Source of the DNA: Pandoraea nosoerga
Lineage (GTDB): Bacteria > Pseudomonadota > Gammaproteobacteria > Burkholderiales > Burkholderiaceae
Reading direction: 5' to 3'
DNA length: 64,000 nt
NCBI RefSeq assembly: GCF_902459585.1
Contig: NZ_CABPSC010000011.1
Location: forward strand, 147,461-211,460
Shown piece after piece: positions 8,249 through 16,732 of the stretch; position 1 is the first letter of the stretch, and the number at the start of each line of letters is the position of its first letter. Below the pieces are notes generated by a model, which had not been told where the DNA came from, made no database searches, and saw only the letters and a list, made by a program, of their open reading frames with translations. Both the position numbers and the translations under genes were made by a program.

Positions 8249-9697
8249 ATGCCCGAAGCAACACACTTCATCGGCAATCAATGGGTCGCGCCCGCGAAAA
8301 GCCCAGCCATCTCCCCCATCGCCGTTCTCGACCCTTCCGACGGACAGCCGTTCAGCCGCATCGCTCGCGGCGACGCCGAAGACATCGACCGTGCCGTGAA
8401 GGCCGCACGCGCGGCCTTCGAAGGCGACTGGGGGCGCCTGGCCGCCGCCGAGCGCGGCCGCCTGCTCTATGCGCTCGCCAACACGCTGGCCAGGCATCAT
8501 GAGGAACTGGCGCAGATCGAAGCGCGCGACACCGGCAAGCCGCTCAAGCAGGCGCGCGCCGATGCGGCCGCGATCGTGCGCTACTTCGAGTTCTACGCCG
8601 GGGCGGCCGACAAGCTGCACGGCGAGACGATTCCCTATCAGCAAGGCTTCACGGTCTTCACGGTGCGCGAGCCGCACGGTGTGACCGGCCACATCATTCC
8701 GTGGAACTACCCGCTGCAGATCTTCGGCCGCAGCGTGGCCGCGGCGCTCGCGACCGGCAACGCCTGCGTCGTCAAGCCGGCCGAAGACGCGTGCCTGTCG
8801 CTGCTGCGCGTGGCCGAGCTGTCGCTCGAGGCCGGCTTGCCGCCCGGCGCGCTCAACATCGTGACCGGTTATGGCGCGGAAGCCGGCGCGGCGCTCGCCC
8901 GCCATCCGGGCATCGATCACATTTCGTTTACCGGCTCGCCCGCGACCGGCACGCTCATCTCGCAGATGGCTGCCGAGAACCACACGCCGGTCACGCTGGA
9001 GCTCGGCGGCAAGTCGCCGCAGATCATCTTCGCCGACGCCGACATGCAGGCCGTGCTGCCCGTGGTCGTGAACGCCATCGTGCAGAACGCCGGGCAGACA
9101 TGCTCGGCTGGCAGCCGCCTGCTCGTGCAGCGCGACGCCTACGAATCGGTGCTCGCGCATCTGGCCGAGGCGTTCGCGGCGCTGCGCGTGGGACCGTCGC
9201 AGGACGATCTCGACCTCGGGCCGCTCATCAGCGCACGTCAGCAGCAGCGCGTATGGGATTTCCTCTCGGAAGCGCAGCACGACGGCGTCGCCGTGATGTC
9301 GCAGGGCGAAGTCGTCGGTAGCGCCCCGGAGTCGGGTTTTTATCAGGCGCCCACCCTGCTGCGCGACGTGCCCGAATCGCACCGCCTCGCGCGCGAGGAA
9401 GTCTTCGGGCCGGTGCTCGCCGCCATGCCGTTCACCGACGAGGCGCACGCCGTGCGGCTCGCGAACGGCACGCCCTACGGGCTGGCGGCCGGGGTCTGGA
9501 CGTGCGACGGCGCGCGCCAGATGCGCCTGGCCCGTTCGATTCGCGCCGGTCAGGTGTTCATCAACAACTATGGCGCCGGTGGCGGCGTGGAGCTTCCTTT
9601 CGGTGGCATGAAGCATTCCGGCCACGGACGCGAGAAGGGCTTCGAAGCCCTGTACGGGTTCACTACGCTCAAGACGGTGGCGATCCGGCATGGCTGA
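8249..9697 (+). CDS. NAD(P)-dependent aldehyde dehydrogenase
   Basis: A 482-residue ALDH-superfamily enzyme that oxidises an aldehyde to a carboxylic acid. Key residues are visible: Asn153 (PWNYP), the FTGS motif at 227-230, Glu251 (LELGGKSPQ) and the nucleophile Cys285 (AGQTCSAGSR). The closest style is the betaine-aldehyde / semialdehyde dehydrogenase group. An in-frame start exists at 8159, but the ATG at 8249 has GAGGTG 9 bp upstream and gives the normal length. It is the first gene of the rightward set (ALDH, SDR, MFS) and faces the paired ATTGCAAT site. It probably removes an aldehyde made by the pathway. Confidence 0.92.
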   Translation: MPEATHFIGNQWVAPAKSPAISPIAVLDPSDGQPFSRIARGDAEDIDRAVKAARAAFEGDWGRLAAAERGRLLYALANTLARHHEELAQIEARDTGKPLKQARADAAAIVRYFEFYAGAADKLHGETIPYQQGFTVFTVREPHGVTGHIIPWNYPLQIFGRSVAAALATGNACVVKPAEDACLSLLRVAELSLEAGLPPGALNIVTGYGAEAGAALARHPGIDHISFTGSPATGTLISQMAAENHTPVTLELGGKSPQIIFADADMQAVLPVVVNAIVQNAGQTCSAGSRLLVQRDAYESVLAHLAEAFAALRVGPSQDDLDLGPLISARQQQRVWDFLSEAQHDGVAVMSQGEVVGSAPESGFYQAPTLLRDVPESHRLAREEVFGPVLAAMPFTDEAHAVRLANGTPYGLAAGVWTCDGARQMRLARSIRAGQVFINNYGAGGGVELPFGGMKHSGHGREKGFEALYGFTTLKTVAIRHG

Positions 9698-9825
9698 GCG
9701 TGAGCCGGCAGAGCGGTAGATGACGAGGTAGCGGCGGTTGACGAGGTAGCGCAGTAGAGGCGAAAGAGCGAATGAGCGAAAGAGCAGGAGTCGGGAAGCA
9801 GAAATAACGACACAGGAGACAAGGC

Positions 9826-10584
9826 ATGCGTTTGCAAGGGAAAGTCGCCATCGTCACGGGCGCCGGCTCGGGCTTCGGCGAAGGCATTGCCAGGACGTTC
9901 GCGCGCGAGGGCGCGGCCGTCATCGTGAACGATCTGAACCGGGCCGCCGGCGAACGCGTGGCGGCACAGATCGCCGAAACCGGAGGGCGCGCCGCGTTCG
10001 TCTACGGCGACGTGTCGCGCGAGGAAGATCACGTCACGCTGCTCGACGAAGCCGTCAGCCGCTTCGGCCATCTCGACATCGTGGTGAACAACGCCGGCAC
10101 CACCCACCGCAACAAGCCGCTGCTCGAAGTGACCGAGGCCGAGTTCGATCGCGTCTACGCGGTCAACGTGAAGGGCATCTTCTGGAGCGCACGCACCGTC
10201 ATGCCGTACTTTGTGCAGCGCGGCGCCGGCGTGATGATCAACATCGCCTCGACGGCCGGCGTGCGCCCGCGCCCGGGTCTCGTCTGGTACAACGGCAGCA
10301 AGGGCGCGGTGATCACCGCCAGCAAGGCCATGGCCGCGGAGTTCGGGCCGCACAACATTCGCGTGAACTGCGTGAATCCGGTCATTGGCGACACGGGCCT
10401 CACGGCCGAATTCATGGGCGTGCCCAACACGCCGGAGAACCGTGCCAAGTTCCTCGCGGGCATTCCGCTCGGGCGCTTTTCCACACCGCAGGACATCGCC
10501 AACGCGTGCCTTTATCTCGCAAGCGACGAGGCCGCCTTCATCACTGGCGTCTGCCTGGAAGTCGATGGCGGGCGCTGCATCTGA
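9826..10584 (+). CDS. SDR-family NAD-dependent oxidoreductase
   Basis: A 252-residue classical short-chain dehydrogenase. The cofactor motif TGAGSGFG is at 11-18, Asp36 after the second strand favours NAD(H), NNAG is at 88-91, Ser142 and Tyr155-x3-Lys159 (YNGSK) form the active site, and the C-terminus ends in LEVDGGRCI. Such enzymes interconvert alcohols and ketones. The 128-bp gap before it contains two copies of TGACGAGGTAGCG and other short repeats. It lies between the ALDH and MFS genes, so a role in the same pathway is likely. Confidence 0.88.
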   Translation: MRLQGKVAIVTGAGSGFGEGIARTFAREGAAVIVNDLNRAAGERVAAQIAETGGRAAFVYGDVSREEDHVTLLDEAVSRFGHLDIVVNNAGTTHRNKPLLEVTEAEFDRVYAVNVKGIFWSARTVMPYFVQRGAGVMINIASTAGVRPRPGLVWYNGSKGAVITASKAMAAEFGPHNIRVNCVNPVIGDTGLTAEFMGVPNTPENRAKFLAGIPLGRFSTPQDIANACLYLASDEAAFITGVCLEVDGGRCI

Positions 10585-10659
10585 GACAGTCGCCCCCGTA
10601 GTTGTCGTACCCCACCATAACGAAAGACAACACAACACGTCATTCCGGAGGAGATCCGT

Positions 10660-11976
10660 ATGAACAGCGTTCCGACGCCCCCCTCGTCCATGCCCGGCGC
10701 GGCCCCGGCCGACTTCGAGGCATCCACCTACCGCAAGGTCGGCTGGCGGCTGATTCCGTTCCTGCTGCTTTGCTATGTGGTCGCGTATCTCGACCGCGTC
10801 AACGTGGGCTTCGCCAAGCTGCAGATGGTCGGCGACCTGAAGTTCTCCGAAACGGTGTTCGGCCTTGGCGCCGGCATCTTCTTCATTGGCTACTTCATCT
10901 TCGAGGTGCCCAGCAACGTGATCCTCCACCGCGTGGGCGCCCGCGTGTGGATCGCGCGCATCATGATCTCGTGGGGCATCATCTCCGGCGCGACGATGTT
11001 CGTCACCACGCCGTCGATGTTCTACGTGATGCGCTTCCTGCTCGGGGTGGCCGAGGCGGGATTCTTCCCCGGCATCATCCTGTACATCACCTACTGGTAT
11101 CCGGCTTCTCGGCGCGGGCGCATGACGGCGTGGTTCATGACGGCCGTGGCCCTCTCGGGGCTCATCGGCGGGCCGATCTCCGGCTGGATTCTCAAGGACA
11201 TGAGCGGCGTGAGCGGCCTGGCCGGCTGGCAATGGATGTTCCTGCTCGAGGCGATTCCGTCCGTGCTCATCGGCATTGCCGTGCTGTTCGTGCTCGACGA
11301 CCGCATCCGCGATGCGAAGTGGCTCAACGACGACGAGAAGGCGCTGCTCGAGCGCAATATCGCCAGCGACGTGCTCACCAAGGAAGACCTGCCGCTCGCG
11401 AGAGTCTTCGCCAGCCCGCGCGTGTGGATGATGAGCCTCATCTACTTCTCGTTCGTGATCGGACTGTATGGCGTGGGCTTCTGGCTGCCGACGATCATCA
11501 AGGGCACGGGCGTGACCGATCCGCTGCAGATCGGCCTGCTCACCGCGATTCCGTACTTCTTCGCGGTGATCGCGATGGTCGCCGTCGGACGCCGCTCGGA
11601 CCTGCGCGGCGAGCGCCGCTGGCACATCGCGATTCCGGCGTTCATCGGCGCGCTCGGCCTGTTCCTGTCCACCACGTGGAGCCATAACACGCCGCTCGCC
11701 ATGTTCGCGCTCACGCTCGCGACGATGGGCATCATGATCGTGCTGCCGCTGTTCTGGAGTCTGCCGACGGCCTTTCTCGGCGGCACCGCCGCCGCGGCCG
11801 GCATCGCGATGATCAATTCGCTGGGCAACCTGGCGGGGTTCGTCGGGCCGTATCTGATCGGCTTTCTGAAGGACGCCACGCAGAGCACGAACAGCGGCAT
11901 GTTCCTGCTCACGGTCTTCATGGTCCTCGGGGGACTGCTCACGCTGGCCGTGCCGGCACGGCTCGTCGACAAGTGA
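10660..11976 (+). CDS. MFS transporter, anion:cation symporter (ACS) type
   Basis: A 438-residue, 12-helix major facilitator carrier. The N-terminus has the ACS-style YRKVGWRLIPFLLLCY and YLDRVNVGFAK, followed by GAGIFFIGYF and EVPSNVILHRVGAR. Many relatives import tartrate, glucarate, phthalate or other organic acids with protons. The ATG follows GGAGGAG by a good distance. It is the third gene of the rightward set and is followed by an intrinsic terminator. Having both an ABC importer and an MFS carrier in one module suggests two related substrates or a high- and low-affinity pair (inference). Confidence 0.88.
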   Translation: MNSVPTPPSSMPGAAPADFEASTYRKVGWRLIPFLLLCYVVAYLDRVNVGFAKLQMVGDLKFSETVFGLGAGIFFIGYFIFEVPSNVILHRVGARVWIARIMISWGIISGATMFVTTPSMFYVMRFLLGVAEAGFFPGIILYITYWYPASRRGRMTAWFMTAVALSGLIGGPISGWILKDMSGVSGLAGWQWMFLLEAIPSVLIGIAVLFVLDDRIRDAKWLNDDEKALLERNIASDVLTKEDLPLARVFASPRVWMMSLIYFSFVIGLYGVGFWLPTIIKGTGVTDPLQIGLLTAIPYFFAVIAMVAVGRRSDLRGERRWHIAIPAFIGALGLFLSTTWSHNTPLAMFALTLATMGIMIVLPLFWSLPTAFLGGTAAAAGIAMINSLGNLAGFVGPYLIGFLKDATQSTNSGMFLLTVFMVLGGLLTLAVPARLVDK

Positions 11977-12081
11977 GCGCACGGCAGATCGCCTGACGAA
12001 ACGGCGTCTCGGCGGCCAAGACCGAGACCGAGACGCCACGGGGCCGCTGGCCTGTGCCGCATCCAGGGAGTAACATGCATT

Positions 12082-12112
12082 GGGCCGTCCTCGCCGGGCG
12101 GTCCGTTTTTTT
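12082..12112 (+). terminator. Intrinsic terminator after the MFS gene
   Basis: Stem GGGCCG (12082-12087) with CGGTCC (12099-12104, one G-U pair), then G and seven T. It separates the catabolic set from the next gene. Confidence 0.7.
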
Positions 12113-12179
12113 GCCCCCTAGTGTTTTGCCTGAACATGCTGCGCGATATGCCGCCAATGATCGGTTTCGCCACGAACCG

Positions 12180-13694
12180 ATGACGCTCCCGACCCACATG
12201 CCTGCCACCGACTCACAGAAGACGCCTGCAGGCGTCTCGCTCACGCCCGCCGAGATCAAGTCGATCCTCACCGGTCTGCTGCTGATCATGTTTCTCGGCT
12301 CGCTGGATCAAACCATCGTCGCCCCCGCCCTGCCGACCATTGCCCGCGATCTGGGCAGCTTCGACGCGGTGTCGTGGGTCGTCACCGCGTACCTGCTGTC
12401 GTCCACGGCGATCACGCCGATCGTCGGCAAGCTCTCCGATCTGCTCGGGCGCCGGGTGGTCATTGCCGTGAGCGTGACGGTCTTTCTCGTCGGCTCCGTG
12501 CTGTGCGCGCTCGCACCGACGATGCTCGCGCTGATTCTCGCGCGCGGCGTGCAAGGTCTGGGCGGGGGCGGCCTCATCGCGCTGTCGAACACGGTGATCG
12601 CCGACATCGTGTCGCCGCGCGAGCGCGGTCGCTACCAGGGCTACATCTCCGGCATGTTCGCGGTCTCGGGCGTGGCCGGCCCCGTCACCGGGGGCGTCTT
12701 CGCGCAGTACCTGAGCTGGACGCTCATCTTCTGGATCAACCTGCCGCTCGGCGTGCTCGCGATCTATCTGAGCGACCGTGCACTGCGCCGTCTGCCTCGC
12801 CGCACGGGCAAGCCGAACATCGACTACGTCGGCTCGCTGCTGCTAATCGCGGCCACGGTCTGTCTGCTGCTCGCGCTCACGTGGGGCGGGCACCGCTATG
12901 CGTGGCGCTCGCCCGAAATCCTCGGCCTGCTGGCCGCGACGGTCATCGTCGGCGCCGTGTTCCTGCGCCATCAGCGCGTGGCGCGCGAGCCGCTGCTGCC
13001 GCTCTCGCTGCTGGGCAATCCGGTGTTTCGCATGACCTCGACGATGGCCGTGCTCGTGATGATGGTCAACATCAGCATCGGGATCTACGTGCCGCTGTAT
13101 TTGCAACTGCAGCGCGGCCAGTCGGCGAGCAGCTCGGGCCTGATGCTCATCCTGCCGTTGCTCGGCATCGTCGCCGGCGCCCTGAGCTCCGGCTCGTACA
13201 TGCGCAAGACGGGCCACTACAAGCGCCCGCCGCAAATCGGCCTGCCCGTGGCCTTCGTGGGGCTGACGGTGATCGCGCTGGGCGTGCAATCGCTGCCGCT
13301 CGTGGCGATCGGCGCGTGCCTCGGTCTCATCGGCGTGGGCTTCGGCTCGGCAATGCCGGTCATGACGGTGGCCACGCAGAACGCTGTCGCGCCGCGCGAC
13401 ATCGGCATCGCCACGGCCGCGCACGCCTTCTTCCGCGCGCTCGGCGGCATGATCGGCGTGGCGGTGTTCGGCGCGCTCATCGTGGGCGAAGACGGCGCCG
13501 CCCCGCGCGAGCTCACCGACTTCCTGCGCCCCGGGGGGGCGCCGGCCGGCATGGCGTCGCATCTGCGCCTGGCGTTCGGCGCATTCTTCGGCGGCAGTGC
13601 GCTCATCGCAGCCCTCGCCATGCTGGCCCTCGGCCGCCTGCGGGAAATTCCGCTGCGCCAGAGTTCGGGCAACGAGGCGACCGCCATCGAGTAG
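12180..13694 (+). CDS. DHA2-family MFS drug exporter (EmrB/QacA type, 14 helices)
   Basis: A membrane protein of about 504 residues. It has the DHA2 signature near its N-terminus (LDQTIVAPALPTIARDLG), the VVTAYLLSSTA helix, motif A GKLSDLLGRR and the motif C region SGVAGPVTGG. It is expected to expel hydrophobic or cationic toxic compounds with proton influx. The open frame starts at 12054, but that part overlaps the terminator at 12082. ATGs at 12180 and 12198 are more plausible, though neither has a clear ribosome site. No adjacent EmrA-type adaptor or regulator is present. Confidence 0.85.
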   Translation: MTLPTHMPATDSQKTPAGVSLTPAEIKSILTGLLLIMFLGSLDQTIVAPALPTIARDLGSFDAVSWVVTAYLLSSTAITPIVGKLSDLLGRRVVIAVSVTVFLVGSVLCALAPTMLALILARGVQGLGGGGLIALSNTVIADIVSPRERGRYQGYISGMFAVSGVAGPVTGGVFAQYLSWTLIFWINLPLGVLAIYLSDRALRRLPRRTGKPNIDYVGSLLLIAATVCLLLALTWGGHRYAWRSPEILGLLAATVIVGAVFLRHQRVAREPLLPLSLLGNPVFRMTSTMAVLVMMVNISIGIYVPLYLQLQRGQSASSSGLMLILPLLGIVAGALSSGSYMRKTGHYKRPPQIGLPVAFVGLTVIALGVQSLPLVAIGACLGLIGVGFGSAMPVMTVATQNAVAPRDIGIATAAHAFFRALGGMIGVAVFGALIVGEDGAAPRELTDFLRPGGAPAGMASHLRLAFGAFFGGSALIAALAMLALGRLREIPLRQSSGNEATAIE

Positions 13695-13842
13695 GTCGGC
13701 GACGTTCGCGAACTGGCGGCAACGCCGCTCAGGCAGCGTCCGCACGAACACATCCACAATGCCGCCACGCACGCCATGAAACCGTGCGGGCGATGGCTCG
13801 CCGGGTCCCCGGACGTGGCGGGACGCCAACACGGCCACGGCG

Positions 13843-13868
13843 AACACGGGCAACACGGGTAACACGGC
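13843..13868. repeat. 9-bp tandem repeat in a 377-bp gap
   Basis: AACACGGGC, AACACGGGT and AACACGGC(A) follow each other, then two GCAAATAG-like units. The rest of the gap 13695-14071 is GC-rich with further near-repeats (for example two GGTTCCCGTC-like units near 14005-14030). I see no convincing promoter, terminator or small gene in it. Confidence 0.65.
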
Positions 13869-14071
13869 AAATAGGCAAATAGGGCGATCAAGCCATCAGA
13901 CGGTGGGACGGCGCGATATGCGAAGCGCGGCGGCGCAATGCAAAAGGCGCCGGGCGACGTCGTGCCAAAGTGCGGGCTCCGGCGGACGGCTCCTATGCCC
14001 TGTCCGTTCCCGTCGGTTCCCGTCCGACCCCATCCGGTCCCTTTACCCCTCACCAACGCGAGGCGCCTACC

Positions 14072-15487
14072 TTGTTTCCCTCCCCGACCCTGCCCGCCGC
14101 GACGGAACCGGCCTCCGTCGCCACGACCACCCCGCCGTCTCCGAGTGCGCGACCGTCGTTCGCGAACGACCCGTTCGCCGTGGACTTCGAGCGCCTCGCG
14201 CAGATCGCAAGCCCCGTCCACACCGGGCATCCCGCCTCGTGCGCGGTGACGCGACACCCCGCCACCTCGCCCTGTACGTTGCGCGCGCCGATCGTCAGCG
14301 CGCGCGAAACACCTTCCGGCGCTGCGGCGAGCGGGCGCGAACAGGTTTTCGTGGCGTTGCCCGGCGACGGCGCGATAGCCACGAGCTTGCTCGCGTGCTC
14401 GCACCCGTCGTCGCGCGACGCCTTCACCGCGTTCGGCCCCGAGGCCGAAGCCATGGCGGGCGAATGGAAGCGACGGCGAACGATGGCCGAGCTTGCCGCG
14501 CAACCGCGCGATTCGCGCTTCGTCGCAAGCGCCGACGGCCTGCCCGCCCACCCACCCCACGCCGTTCTGCACAAAGTGCTGGTCATGCTCTCGGGCGGCC
14601 CGCAGGCCATCGCCGCCGCGGCAAACACGCTGGAGTGGCAGGCGTTCGACACCACGCTCGCCGAGGGCAGCTTCGCCGAAGCCAGGCAGTTGCTCGAAGC
14701 GCTCGCCCGGCGGCTGGAAGCGGACCATACGCTGGAACACTGGGGCACGGCGTTCGAGCAATTGCTGGCGCTCAGCCATCGCTTCGAGTCGCGCATGTCG
14801 CGCGCGATCGGGCAAACGTTGATGCTGCCCGACTGCACATGCGACGAGGCCGTGAGCGCGCTCGCGGCCAGGGTCACGCGCGCCCGGTTCGATCGCCTGA
14901 TGTCGCATCGTCTGAATGCCGCGGCGTCGTTCCCCGATCAAGCGAGGGAAAGCGCTTGGCGGGACCTGCTCGGTACGCTGCCGCGCTGCACGACGCTCTT
15001 CAATGCCGAGCGTCTTGCCACGCTCGCGAAGTTCATCGTGCTGCTGCCCGAGGCGCACCGGCCGCAGGCCGCGCTCGACGTGGCCGACGCGAGCGCGCGG
15101 CTTCGTGAGCCCGGCGGCCGTGCGACGCTCGTGGGGCAGTTGTGCGATACGCTCGACGGCGAGGTGCGCCTGGGCGTGATTCAGCGGCTGCTCCAGGCGG
15201 CAGTGCCGGGGGCGGTCGACGATCTGCGCGAGACGGTCGAGGCGCTCGCGCAGGAACTGCACCGTCTGCCCGAGCGCGACGCGGCCGAGCTGCTCCATCA
15301 CCTGACGCGACTGGCGGCCATGGAAGGCGAGTATGAGACGCTGCTGTTCGACGACGCGCAGTCCATCGAGTTGCTGTCCATGCTGCGCCACATCAGCGAC
15401 TGCGACAAACGCGGCTACCCGCGGCCCGAACTGAGGGCTCTCGTGCGCCACCGGGCCTTCGTGTACGCCGACGCCATCGCGGACTGA
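14072..15487 (+). CDS. Hypothetical protein, helix-rich, unknown family
   Basis: A 471-residue protein I do not recognise. The first 60 residues are Pro/Ser/Thr/Ala rich. From about residue 150 the sequence is almost entirely amphipathic helix, rich in Ala, Leu, Arg and Glu, with blocks such as QLLEALARRLEADH, LQAAVPGAVDDLRETVEALA and ELLHHLTRLAAMEG. No signal peptide or membrane helix is evident. The frame is open from a GTG at 13970. I chose the TTG at 14072 because GAGGCG lies just upstream, but the start is uncertain. Codon use is like its neighbours. It stands alone between a drug exporter and the convergent hem genes. A Ser/Pro-rich N-terminus followed by helices is compatible with a secreted effector or a scaffold, but nothing proves either. 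Confidence 0.65.
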   Translation: MFPSPTLPAATEPASVATTTPPSPSARPSFANDPFAVDFERLAQIASPVHTGHPASCAVTRHPATSPCTLRAPIVSARETPSGAAASGREQVFVALPGDGAIATSLLACSHPSSRDAFTAFGPEAEAMAGEWKRRRTMAELAAQPRDSRFVASADGLPAHPPHAVLHKVLVMLSGGPQAIAAAANTLEWQAFDTTLAEGSFAEARQLLEALARRLEADHTLEHWGTAFEQLLALSHRFESRMSRAIGQTLMLPDCTCDEAVSALAARVTRARFDRLMSHRLNAAASFPDQARESAWRDLLGTLPRCTTLFNAERLATLAKFIVLLPEAHRPQAALDVADASARLREPGGRATLVGQLCDTLDGEVRLGVIQRLLQAAVPGAVDDLRETVEALAQELHRLPERDAAELLHHLTRLAAMEGEYETLLFDDAQSIELLSMLRHISDCDKRGYPRPELRALVRHRAFVYADAIAD

Positions 15488-15509
15488 TCTTGCCGGCCCG
15501 CCAATGAAA

Positions 15510-15537
15510 ACGGGGGCTTGCGCCCCCGTCTCTGTTT
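15510..15537. terminator. Bidirectional-type intrinsic terminator
   Basis: Perfect 8-bp stem ACGGGGGC / GCCCCCGT (15510-15517 and 15522-15529) with loop TTGC, then TCTCTGTTT. It lies between two convergent genes and can end the rightward hypothetical gene. The A tract on the left side (CAATGAAAA) may let it serve hemY as well. Confidence 0.75.
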
Positions 15538-15549
15538 GCCCTGCGTCGT

Positions 15550-16722
15550 TCAGGCCAACGCGCTGGCCCGGTAATGCCGGTTCGCCTGCTCCATCTGCCC
15601 CAACCCCTCGAACAGTTGCGCAAGCGACAAATGCACGCGCTGCTGCAAGTGGCGATCGTCGCTATGGCGCAACGCGCCTTCGAGGAACGTCTGCGCCTTG
15701 CCCCACAGCCGCTGGTGCTGGCACAGCTTGCCCAGGGCATACAGCAGGTCCGGATCGTCGGGGTGGCGTTGTTGCCACGCTTCGGCCTTCTGGATGAGCG
15801 GCAGCGCGTCGCCGCCCGCGCATTCGGCATAGCGGCGCAGCAGCCGCGCATCCCAATGTTCGGCGAGCGCCGCCTCGACGATGTCGCGCGCCTCGCGCGG
15901 GCGGTCGAGGCCGATCAGCAACTCGGCAGCCACGTCCGCGATGCGCGAGGACGTGCGGGCGTCGGCCGGCAACTCCTGCCAGCACTTGAGCAATGCGTCG
16001 GCATCGTGGCGATGGTCGCGCAGGATGCCCTCGCTCGCCGTCTGCTTGAGCTTGGCGGCAAGCGCCGGATGCAGCGCCTCGCGCTTCTCGAGCATCTTGA
16101 GCAGGTTCAGCACTTCGGGCCAGTGCTTGAGGTGCTGGTGCGCGCGCAGGGCCACGAGCTGCGCCTGCATGCGACGTGCGCCCTGCGCTCGCATTTCGGT
16201 CAGCGCGTCGAGCGCGCCTTGCGCATCCCGCGCGTCGACGCGCAGCTCGGCCGTCTGCAGCAGGCGCGCCTCTTCGAGGTTCGCGCCCTGCGCCTCGGCA
16301 AGCCAGGTGTCGCGCCGCGCAAACTCGCGCATGCGATGTGCCGCGCGCGCCCCGATGATCGCGGCCACGCCACGATTGTCGTCCTGCTCGGCGGCTTCGC
16401 GCGCGGCCTTCTCCGCGCGCGTGTAGCGGCCGGCGAAGAGGTTGGCCACGGCGTCGCGCAACGCGATGTTCGCGCGACGGCTGCGCTGGCGATTGCGATA
16501 CGCCGCCACGCGCTCCGGCATCTTGTAGATGTTGCGCAGAATGCGAATGATCACGTACAGCGCAACGAACAACGCCAGCAGCGCCAGCACGAACAGGTTC
16601 AGCGACACGTCCACCCGGTAGGGCGGCACCAGCATCACCACCTGGCCGTGATTGAACGTGGCCAGCACCGCGAAACCGGCCGCCACCGCGAACAGGAGCG
16701 TCAACCAGATCAGTCCTCGCAT
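15550..16722 (-). CDS. hemY: HemY-like TPR membrane protein of haem synthesis locus
   Basis: A 390-residue inner-membrane protein. Two N-terminal membrane helices (about 4-22 and 41-62) are followed by a long TPR-like helical region, as in proteobacterial HemY of the hemCDXY cluster. This is not protoporphyrinogen oxidase, which shares the symbol in Gram-positives. Its precise role is unclear. It is thought to organise late haem/porphyrin enzymes at the membrane. The ATG at 16722 is preceded by AAGGAG, and the gene lies 10 bp after hemX, so it is the last gene of the hemC-D-X-Y operon. Confidence 0.9.
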   Translation of the reverse strand: MRGLIWLTLLFAVAAGFAVLATFNHGQVVMLVPPYRVDVSLNLFVLALLALFVALYVIIRILRNIYKMPERVAAYRNRQRSRRANIALRDAVANLFAGRYTRAEKAAREAAEQDDNRGVAAIIGARAAHRMREFARRDTWLAEAQGANLEEARLLQTAELRVDARDAQGALDALTEMRAQGARRMQAQLVALRAHQHLKHWPEVLNLLKMLEKREALHPALAAKLKQTASEGILRDHRHDADALLKCWQELPADARTSSRIADVAAELLIGLDRPREARDIVEAALAEHWDARLLRRYAECAGGDALPLIQKAEAWQQRHPDDPDLLYALGKLCQHQRLWGKAQTFLEGALRHSDDRHLQQRVHLSLAQLFEGLGQMEQANRHYRASALA

Positions 16723-16732
16723 GCGCGGCTCC

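Noticed and set aside
12054-12179. N-terminal extension of the DHA2 exporter from 12054
   Set aside because: It would translate through an intrinsic terminator and add residues with no family match.
13695-14071. Type III secretion regulatory box before the hypothetical gene
   Set aside because: I looked for a TTCG-N16-TTCG pattern and saw no convincing copy, so an effector call would be speculation.
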